Source: Bin87 sp963666865 (GTDB lineage Bacteria > Chloroflexota > Dehalococcoidia > Lucifugimonadales > UBA3495). From it: DNA of 64,000 nt. A model generated the notes under the pieces. That model saw only the letters and a list, made by a program, of their open reading frames with translations, did not search any database and had not been told where the DNA came from. This document shows positions 57,992-64,000 of this stretch, piece by piece. The translations under genes and the position numbers were made by a program. The stretch spans positions 3,472,001-3,536,000 of the forward strand of contig OY763072.1 of NCBI GenBank assembly GCA_963666865.1, read 5' to 3'. Numbering within the stretch: position 1 is the first letter of the stretch; every line of letters begins with the position of its first letter.

Positions 57992-60277
57992 CTAATCCGT
58001 TATGATGCCCTCGGCACGGCGCAAGGATGCTACGTCGAAGGGTATATCCTGGTCCTCGCCATTCAGCGCCGCCAACACTCGCTCGCCGGACAGCGGCAGT
58101 TCCTTCACGCGCACGCCCACAGCGTCGTACACGGCGTTGGCGATGGCGGCCGGCGGTCCGAAGCCGGGCGGTTCCGCCACGGCGCGGGCTCCAAAGGGGC
58201 CGTCGGGCGCCGGCACGTTCACCAGGACGATTTCCATTTCGGGAAGGTCTATGGCCAACGGCATCAGATACGACGCGAAGGACGGGTTGCGTACCGCGCC
58301 TGTGTCCGGGTCGAATTGCTGGTCTTCCGTCAGCGCCCGTCCGATGCCCTGCACCACACCGCCGTCCAACTGGCCTTCTACCGCCATGGGATTGATGGCT
58401 ACCCCCACGTCCTGCGCCTGCACGTACCGCAGCACCTTCACCTGCCCGGTATCCCGGTCCACCTTGACCTCCGCCGCCTGGGCGGCGAAAACCGGGGTGT
58501 AGGGCATACTGGAGAGCGATGCCGTACCGATAATGGGACCGCCGCGCGACGTGATACTGGCCGCCGCCAACTGGGCGAAAGTCAATCCCTGGGGCTCGTT
58601 GTCCAGGACGTAGATGCGCCCATCTTCGCAGCCCAGGGCATCCTCCGGCACTCCCAGCCGCTCGGAGGCCAACGCGGTCAGCTTCTGGATGGTGTCCTGG
58701 GCCGCGCGGAACACCGCCGTGCCCTGACTGTACACGACGCGGCTGCCGCCGGACTGACCGGTGTAGGGAGCCATGTCAGTGTCGCGCTTGGCGACGATGA
58801 CGCTGTCCATGGGGATGCCCAAGGCTTCGGCGGCGATGGCGGCCAACGACGTGTCGCTACCGGATATGTCGGTTGAGCCGGTCAACAGGCTCACGGTGCC
58901 GTCGTCGTTGACGCTGATGGCCGCGGTGGACGGGCCGCTGCCGCTGCGCCATTCGCACAGCGCCAGACCCAGGCCATGGCCGTCCTCCAGGTCGCGGGGC
59001 CAGTCCATCTTGTCCCGGATGGCCTCCAGGGTTTCCATGAGGCCGTTGGTGGGCACCACGGCGCCGCTCACCGACACGTCGCCTTCGCGCAGAGCGTTAT
59101 GCACCCGCAGGTCGAAGGGGTCAATGCCGAGTTCCTGGGCGATGTGGTCCATGTGGGATTCCACGGCGAAGGTCATGTCGGCCACGCCCGACGCCCGGTA
59201 CGATCCCACGTAAATCTTGTTGGTATAGACGCCGTAGGAGCGCAGCCGGAAGTTGGGCACCCGGTACGCGCCGATGCCGTGGCCGATGCCGGAGTTAGGC
59301 CCGGCGCCCAGGTACGCGCCGACGTCGAAAATGGTGTACGCCTCCCGGGCGGTGATGGTGCCGTCCCGCATCACGCCGGAGCGGATGTAGTTGGTTACCG
59401 GCAGGCGCGGGCCGTTCATGGTGAACACTTCTTCGCGGGTGTTGACCAGCTTGACCGGGCGGCCCGTCTTCATCGCCAGCAACGCCGGGAATGCCTCGAA
59501 CGCCAGCCGGAGCTTGGCGCCGAACCCGCCGCCCAACTCCATCGCCACCACCCGGATGCGCGACACCGGGATCTCCAGCGCTGCCGCCAGGCCGGCCCTT
59601 ATCTGGTACGGCCCCTGGGTGGAGGCGTAGAGCACCAGGCGACCGTTGGGCTCGACATCGGCGACGCAGGCCATGGGTTCGAGGAAGCCCTGGTTGATGC
59701 CCTGGGAACGGTACACGTCTTCCACGACGACGTCAGCGTCCTTGAACGCCTGCTCCACGTCGCCCCGGTCGGCGTCCAGCAGCGTGCTCACGTTGTGGCC
59801 CAGGGTGAAGCCGTAGCCCTCGTAGCTCTCCACGTCGGGATGCACGGTAGGGGCATCGTCGCCCATGGCGGCCAGCGGGTTCACCACCGACGGCAGGTGT
59901 TCATACTCCACCTCGATCAGCTCGATGGCTTCCTGCGCCGTCGCTTCGTCGTCGGCAGCCACCGCCGCGATGGGTTCGCCGACGAAGTTCACCACCTCCC
60001 GGGGCATGACGTAGCGGTCCCGCAACGCACCCGAGCCATAACGGATGTCGGGGAAGTCCGTTCCCGTTATGATGCAGCGCACGCCGGGCAGCGCGGCGGC
60101 CTTGCTGGTGTCCAGTCGGGTGATGCGGGCGTGGTTGCGCGCGCTGGGCAGCAACTTGCAGGCCAGCATTCCCGGCAGGTACACGTCGGACGCATAGGCG
60201 GCGCGGCCGGTTACCTTGTCATGGGCGTCCACGCGGGGATGGTTTCTTTCCAGGACTTTGAACTGCGTCGTCGTCAT
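57992..60277 (-). CDS. molybdenum hydroxylase (xanthine dehydrogenase family) large subunit
   Basis: A 761-residue molybdopterin-binding subunit. Features: the N-terminal 'VTGRAAYASDVYLPGML', 'VGEPIAAVAADDEATAQEAIELIEVEYE' in pattern, 'GGGFGAKLRLAFEAFPALLAMKTGRPVKL' in pattern, 'NTREEVFTMNGPR', 'YRASGVADMTFAVESHMDHIAQELGIDPF' in pattern, and the C-terminal 'FGARAVAEPPGFGPPAAIANAV' where the active-site Glu is expected. It hydroxylates an aromatic or carbonyl compound using water. No AYRCSFR-type CO dehydrogenase loop is seen, so CO oxidation is unlikely. Confidence 0.92.
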   Translation of the reverse strand: MTTTQFKVLERNHPRVDAHDKVTGRAAYASDVYLPGMLACKLLPSARNHARITRLDTSKAAALPGVRCIITGTDFPDIRYGSGALRDRYVMPREVVNFVGEPIAAVAADDEATAQEAIELIEVEYEHLPSVVNPLAAMGDDAPTVHPDVESYEGYGFTLGHNVSTLLDADRGDVEQAFKDADVVVEDVYRSQGINQGFLEPMACVADVEPNGRLVLYASTQGPYQIRAGLAAALEIPVSRIRVVAMELGGGFGAKLRLAFEAFPALLAMKTGRPVKLVNTREEVFTMNGPRLPVTNYIRSGVMRDGTITAREAYTIFDVGAYLGAGPNSGIGHGIGAYRVPNFRLRSYGVYTNKIYVGSYRASGVADMTFAVESHMDHIAQELGIDPFDLRVHNALREGDVSVSGAVVPTNGLMETLEAIRDKMDWPRDLEDGHGLGLALCEWRSGSGPSTAAISVNDDGTVSLLTGSTDISGSDTSLAAIAAEALGIPMDSVIVAKRDTDMAPYTGQSGGSRVVYSQGTAVFRAAQDTIQKLTALASERLGVPEDALGCEDGRIYVLDNEPQGLTFAQLAAASITSRGGPIIGTASLSSMPYTPVFAAQAAEVKVDRDTGQVKVLRYVQAQDVGVAINPMAVEGQLDGGVVQGIGRALTEDQQFDPDTGAVRNPSFASYLMPLAIDLPEMEIVLVNVPAPDGPFGARAVAEPPGFGPPAAIANAVYDAVGVRVKELPLSGERVLAALNGEDQDIPFDVASLRRAEGIITD

Positions 60278-60310
60278 ATCAAATGCCTCCATCGCGCCGG
60301 GGTGACCCGA

Positions 60311-60787
60311 TCAGCCGGCGTTTCGCATCTCTTGGGCGGCGGCCATGATGGCCTCCACCACCCGCGCGTATCCGGTGCAGCGGCACAGGTTGCCGCCGAT
60401 GGCGAACCGCACTTCTTCCTCAGTGGGGTTGGGGTTCTCCTGCAAAAACCCGGTGGCCGACATGATCAGGCCGGGTATGCAGAAGCCGCATTGCAGACCT
60501 CCGTGCTCCACAAACGCCTTTTGCACCGGGCTGAGGCCGCCAACCCCGGCAAGACCTTCTATGGTGGTGATTTGGGCGTCGTGGGCGCTGTGGGCCAGCA
60601 CGAGGCACGAGGTGACAGGCTTGCCGTCCATCAGGACGGTACAGGCTCCGCAGTCGCCTTCGTCGCAGCCCTTTTTGGTTCCCGTAAGCTGCGCTTCGTC
60701 GCGTAGGCAGTCCAGCAGCGAATAGAACGGCTCCACCAGCATCTGCCGGTTTTCGCCGTTGATCGACAGGATTAGCGGCTGTTTCAT
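60311..60787 (-). CDS. molybdenum hydroxylase 2Fe-2S subunit
   Basis: A 158-residue iron-sulfur protein. The ferredoxin-type cluster is bound by 'CDEGDCGACTVLMDG' and an upstream Cys; the second cluster by 'QCGFCIPG' and 'CRCTGY'. It passes electrons from the molybdenum subunit to the FAD subunit. It ends 33 bases before the large-subunit start. Confidence 0.94.
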   Translation of the reverse strand: MKQPLILSINGENRQMLVEPFYSLLDCLRDEAQLTGTKKGCDEGDCGACTVLMDGKPVTSCLVLAHSAHDAQITTIEGLAGVGGLSPVQKAFVEHGGLQCGFCIPGLIMSATGFLQENPNPTEEEVRFAIGGNLCRCTGYARVVEAIMAAAQEMRNAG

Positions 60788-60809
60788 TGCGTCAACCTCA
60801 GTTTTTGGC

Positions 60810-61730
60810 TCACCAGGCGGTCTGCACTGCAAGGCGGCGGATGTCCTCAAACGTCGGGGCATCGCCGCCGGCAGTGGCTGCAGCGCGTTGCAAGGTGCGT
60901 TCCGTCAGGACGCGGGCGATTTCTCGGCGATATTCTGCGCCGCTACGTACATCGGCGATGGGGCGGGATGCCTGGGCCGCGATGCGTGCCGCTTCCGCGA
61001 TGTTGGCGGCGTCGGGTTGCTGGCCGACCAGGCGTCCCTCAGCGCCGTTGGCGCGCATGGGGGTGGGCGCGACGGCGCCCAGGGCGATGCGCACGCGGGC
61101 ACAGGTTCCGTCGCCGGCCAGGCTCACCACTGACGCGACGCCCACCGCCGAAATATCCATGGCGCCCCGGGGGCTGTGCTTGATGTACAAGCCGCCGGTG
61201 TTAGGCGCGGGAGTCGGCAGGCGGAGTTCCGTCATGATCTCGCCAGGGGCCAGCGCCGTTTGCCCGGGCCCGACGAAAACTTCATCAAGGGGCAGCCATC
61301 GTTCGCCTCCAGGCCCGACGATACGGCACTGGGTATCATAGGCCAGCAGCGCGGGAAGCGTATCGCCAGCCGGCGAGGCGTTGCAGATGTTGCCGACCAC
61401 GGTGGCCAGATTGCGAACCTGCACGCCGGCGAAAGCGGTTGCGCCGGCGGCCAGCGCGGGGTAAACGTTGCGTACCACGTCGCTCCGCTCGATGTCTTCC
61501 ACGGTCACCAAAGCGCCCAGGGTGAGGCCATCGTCATCGTTGAAAGCAATATCGCCCAGGCCAGGCACGTGCTGCATACATACTACGGTCTCGGGACGCC
61601 ACACGCCGGTGCGCCAACGCACCAGGAAGTCAGTGCTGCCAGCCACCAGACGCGCGCTGCCGCCATGTTCGGCCAGCATCCCCAGCGCCTCGTCAAGGGA
61701 GTGCGGCTCCAGGTAATCGAAACGAGCCAT
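60810..61730 (-). CDS. molybdenum hydroxylase FAD-binding subunit
   Basis: A 306-residue FAD-binding subunit of the CoxM/XdhB type: 'LVAGSTDFLVRWR' and 'ATVVGNICNASPAGDTLPALLA' are the FAD loops. The C-terminal part has 'ARVRIALGAVAPTP' and 'YRREIARVLTERTL'. It is the first gene of the three-gene operon (M, S, L order). Confidence 0.93.
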   Translation of the reverse strand: MARFDYLEPHSLDEALGMLAEHGGSARLVAGSTDFLVRWRTGVWRPETVVCMQHVPGLGDIAFNDDDGLTLGALVTVEDIERSDVVRNVYPALAAGATAFAGVQVRNLATVVGNICNASPAGDTLPALLAYDTQCRIVGPGGERWLPLDEVFVGPGQTALAPGEIMTELRLPTPAPNTGGLYIKHSPRGAMDISAVGVASVVSLAGDGTCARVRIALGAVAPTPMRANGAEGRLVGQQPDAANIAEAARIAAQASRPIADVRSGAEYRREIARVLTERTLQRAAATAGGDAPTFEDIRRLAVQTAW

Positions 61731-61923
61731 TCAGCCCTCCAATACCGGCCACACCCTCAGCAATCCACACCCAGCGGCCACCATGACCGGTTCGATGGCG
61801 ATTATATGGCCCGCTAGATAGCCGGTCAACGAAACTCGGTTCCGTTCGCCGGTTGAGAACGCCGGCCAAAACCCCATACAATCAGCCCACACTGCTCAAC
61901 CGCCCGGCGCCGGAGGCCCTCCC

Positions 61924-62685
61924 ATGGCAGCCACCAGAATAATCACCAACGCCTGGAAAGTGCGAACCCTGCCTGACATCTTCTATGAAGAGAAGGAACG
62001 GGAAGAAGACAGTATGCAGCAAGACCTTCCCATCCGCCGCATCGCGCACCTGCTGTCCGAACGCTACGAAGACCTTCCGGACGTATTCATTTCGGGAACG
62101 GTGTTCATCTCCTACGACATTACCAACGGCAACGCGCGCGTCGGGCCGGACCTGTTCATCGCCTTTGACGTGGACAGCGCGGGGATACGGGAGAACCTGC
62201 CAAACTTCTGGGTCTGGGAGACGGGCAAGGCGCCGGACTTCGTGATGGAAGTGGCGTCGCCAAGCACGGCGGCGAATGACTTGGGCCGGAAGCGGGAGTT
62301 GTACCAACGGTTACAAATCGCCGAGTACTGGCGGTTCGACCCCACCGGCGGCCAACTCTACGGACAGGCAATCATCGGGGAGCGACTGGCTGACGGCCAG
62401 TATGAGGAGTATGAGTTGGAGTTGGGCGAGGATGGTTCGGCGCGCGGACACAGCGAGTTGCTGGAAGTGGTGTTCTACTGGGATGGACAGCGGGAGTTTG
62501 ACGTACTGAACCCGGTTACGGGTCAGACGATAGACAAGCGCGTCGCCGCCGAAGCTCGCGCCCAAGCCGAGCAGGCGGCTCGCATCGTCGCCGAAGCCCG
62601 CGCCCAGGCCGAGGAGGCCGCTCGCATCGCCGCCGAAGCCGAACTCGCCCGCCTCAGGGAGCAGATCCACAGACAGCAGTTGTAG
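61924..62685 (+). CDS. Uma2-family endonuclease-like protein with a C-terminal coiled coil
   Basis: A 253-residue protein. The Uma2 (PD-(D/E)XK-type) core shows 'VGPDLFIAFDVD', 'APDFVMEVASPSTAANDLGRKRELYQRL' in pattern and 'EYWRFDPTGG'. After residue 200 comes an Ala/Glu/Arg-rich coiled coil with DNA-level repeats ('EARAQAEQAARIVAEARAQAEEAARIAAEAE' in pattern). These proteins are common in Chloroflexota and cyanobacteria, with unknown role. The C-terminal repeats may vary in number between strains. Confidence 0.85.
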   Translation: MAATRIITNAWKVRTLPDIFYEEKEREEDSMQQDLPIRRIAHLLSERYEDLPDVFISGTVFISYDITNGNARVGPDLFIAFDVDSAGIRENLPNFWVWETGKAPDFVMEVASPSTAANDLGRKRELYQRLQIAEYWRFDPTGGQLYGQAIIGERLADGQYEEYELELGEDGSARGHSELLEVVFYWDGQREFDVLNPVTGQTIDKRVAAEARAQAEQAARIVAEARAQAEEAARIAAEAELARLREQIHRQQL

Positions 62686-62739
62686 CCGTAGTTTGACAGC
62701 ACCTCGCTTAACGGGGAGCTGCACACCCGCCAGACCCGG

Positions 62740-63432
62740 TCAATATTCTGCAAAATCGTCGAGAGGGTAACTGATGATGGTCACGTCCAAATCGGCGGCG
62801 GCAACGTTCATCGCGTCGGGCCAGTCGTGCTGCGTGGCCAGATAAGCAGCGGTGGGGGCTCCGGCAATCCGACCAATCAGTTCGGCGCGACGGGCGGCAA
62901 TTTCCAAATCCTGCCGATTGAAAGTGACGGATACTTCGATGACGGCCAGCATCACGGTTTCGGCGTCGTCATCCATGGCGCGGGCGATGATGTCCGCATT
63001 GTAGCCGTCGATGAGCTCGGCCCGGGTGATTTGTCCTGCGTGGCGGGCGTTGACCAACAGCGTGTTAATGCGCTCCCGGTCGGCTGGCACGGCGCGGGCC
63101 AGATAGCCGTCAAGAACGGCGGCAATCTGCTGACGACATCTGTCCTCGTAAGAAGTCCCTCTCAATGCTCCCACCTGCCCTTGCAAAACCCGCACTGCGC
63201 GGTCGGTGCGCACTACTGCTTCTTCTACCACGCCGAGCCGCTCCAGAATCAGCCGGATGTTGTCGGAGTTTTCCCGCACCAGAGCGACCAGGGCCGGGAA
63301 ATCCTCAGCGAGTAAAAACCGCAGCATCGGCTCTCTGATTTGCGGATACAGGGCAATTTCCTGCAACATCCGCCGCACCAGCGCGGCTTCTTCCGGAATC
63401 AGGTCGCTTATGTCCGTAGTGGTCGTCATCAC
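62740..63432 (-). CDS. hypothetical coiled-coil protein with nuclease-like C-terminus
   Basis: A 230-residue protein with helical N-terminal parts ('VALVRENSDNIRLILERLGVVEEAVVRTDRAVRVLQGQ' in pattern, a likely coiled coil) and a C-terminal 'TVMLAVIEVSVTFNRQDLEIAARRAELIG' in pattern, as in DUF3782-like PD-(D/E)XK proteins. It is not clearly a nuclease. The start may be at 63429. It is convergent with the Uma2 gene. Confidence 0.65.
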   Translation of the reverse strand: MMTTTTDISDLIPEEAALVRRMLQEIALYPQIREPMLRFLLAEDFPALVALVRENSDNIRLILERLGVVEEAVVRTDRAVRVLQGQVGALRGTSYEDRCRQQIAAVLDGYLARAVPADRERINTLLVNARHAGQITRAELIDGYNADIIARAMDDDAETVMLAVIEVSVTFNRQDLEIAARRAELIGRIAGAPTAAYLATQHDWPDAMNVAAADLDVTIISYPLDDFAEY

Positions 63433-63474
63433 TTTCGCGCTGGCGTTAACCCGGCTGATTCAATGTAACATACC

Positions 63475-63498
63475 GGGGCGGGTTTAGAGACCCGCCCC
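63475..63498. repeat. palindrome variant (ggggcgggttta)
   Basis: An imperfect palindrome of 24 bases with arms ggggcgggt and acccgcccc, between the last two genes of the window. Confidence 0.75.
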
Positions 63499-63526
63499 GC
63501 GTGAAAACAAGCTTTCGGAGCCAGCG

Positions 63527-64000
63527 TTAATGGCTGCCGTTGCCGTAGGGTTGGATGAGGACGCGCAACGTGCCGTCGTCTTCCTTGCGCTGGGTGAGCA
63601 GACGGTGGCCGGCTTGCTCAGCCCAGTAGATGACGTCGTAAATGTTGAGCGCGTCGTGAAGGATGGCTTCGATGAACGACGTGCGGTCGTATTCCATCTG
63701 GCGGCTCAGCGCAGCGATGACGCCGGCGCAGTTCTTGCCGCGGCCGTCGATCACGGTCCAGCCGGTGTTGCCATTGCCGTTGCTGTGGCCATTCCCATAG
63801 CCGTTGCCGCCGGGTGTCGCGCCCACCGGAGCGCGCACGTCGATTACGCCGCTCTTGCGCAGGTCCAACTGCTCCTTGAAATAGGCCACGGCTTCCCAGG
63901 CCACCGCACGGTCCCGTTCGCCGCTGGAGCACACCGCGCCGCGCACACCCACGATGTCAGGATTGATGCGGGCCAGTTCGTCCAGGTTTTCCAGCTTGAG
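63527..64000 (-). CDS. MfnB-like end joined to a TusA-like domain (5' partial)
   Basis: The frame is open to the window edge, so the N-terminus is missing. The first visible part 'LENLDELARINPDIVGVRGAVCSSGERD' matches the end of (5-formylfuran-3-yl)methyl phosphate synthase (MfnB, DUF556). After a Gly/Asn-rich linker, 'GWTVIDGRGKNCAGVIAAL' through 'AEQAGHRLLTQRKEDDGTLRVLIQPYG' resembles the TusA/SirA sulfur-carrier fold with one Cys in the expected place. The fusion suggests a sulfur-dependent cofactor step, but this is inference. Only the C-terminal 157 codons are seen. Confidence 0.7.
   Translation of the reverse strand, partial: LKLENLDELARINPDIVGVRGAVCSSGERDRAVAWEAVAYFKEQLDLRKSGVIDVRAPVGATPGGNGYGNGHSNGNGNTGWTVIDGRGKNCAGVIAALSRQMEYDRTSFIEAILHDALNIYDVIYWAEQAGHRLLTQRKEDDGTLRVLIQPYGNGSH

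Overview
This is a GC-rich bacterial chromosome segment (64 kb) with short intergenic gaps and genes on both strands. The gene content fits a Chloroflexota bacterium of the SAR202/Dehalococcoidia kind, often marine or sponge-associated. That content is flavin-dependent monooxygenases, hydantoinase/oxoprolinase subunits, acyl-CoA and enoyl-CoA enzymes, a molybdenum hydroxylase, several metallohydrolases and many dispersed palindromic repeats. The assignment is inferred from content and style; no phylogeny could be run. Housekeeping anchors are dnaN, trmD, gatB, secG, panB and speD/speE. I recognised no rRNA or tRNA gene.

Layout. 1-6.3 kb: a partial flavin monooxygenase, hypothetical proteins, a cupin-globin fusion, a MetE-like protein and a dipeptidase. 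6.5-8.3 kb: a compact type II restriction-modification system (N4-cytosine-type methylase, ScaI-like endonuclease, controller protein with a possible operator). 8.4-17.2 kb: an S9 peptidase, a HigBA locus whose toxin gene carries an in-frame TGA, an unusual iron-alcohol dehydrogenase, and an acyl-CoA dehydrogenase operon carrying DUF6883 and a DUF4926-enoyl-CoA hydratase fusion, then SodC, an SDR and PanB. 18-21 kb: a second restriction-modification pair. 21-32 kb: DUF2520 protein, P1 peptidase (with a palindromic repeat inside its reading frame), SbcD-like nuclease and UDG; HyuB and HyuA separated by a cargo block (PIG-L deacetylase, Panacea antitoxin and putative toxin, HEPN-like protein); AlaX. 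32.4-33.6 kb: dnaN.

33.5-41.3 kb is a mobile zone. A large serine recombinase overlaps the 3' end of dnaN. It is followed by a frameshifted IS110 element, a collapsed IS256-type transposase and two nested copies of an IS701-like element. These transposase remnants carry six copies of a roughly 15-bp micropalindrome at points where the reading frames break; a seventh lies just downstream.

41.9-64 kb returns to accessory metabolism: a second flavin monooxygenase, VOC protein, polysaccharide deacetylase, a three-gene AbrB/zinc-ribbon/PD-(D/E)XK operon, a UGSC selenoprotein (in-frame TGA followed by a convincing bacterial SECIS hairpin) with a conserved partner, the polyamine genes speD-speE, then trmD, an amidohydrolase, a SAM hydrolase-like protein, secG, gatB, an MFS transporter, a three-subunit molybdenum hydroxylase, a Uma2 protein and, at the edge, a partial protein combining a MfnB-like end with a TusA-like domain.

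The most notable observations are the selenoprotein with its SECIS, the micropalindromes inside transposase remnants, the Panacea pair lying between hyuA and hyuB, the DUF4926-enoyl-CoA hydratase fusion, the cupin-globin fusion and the palindrome translated within the P1 peptidase.
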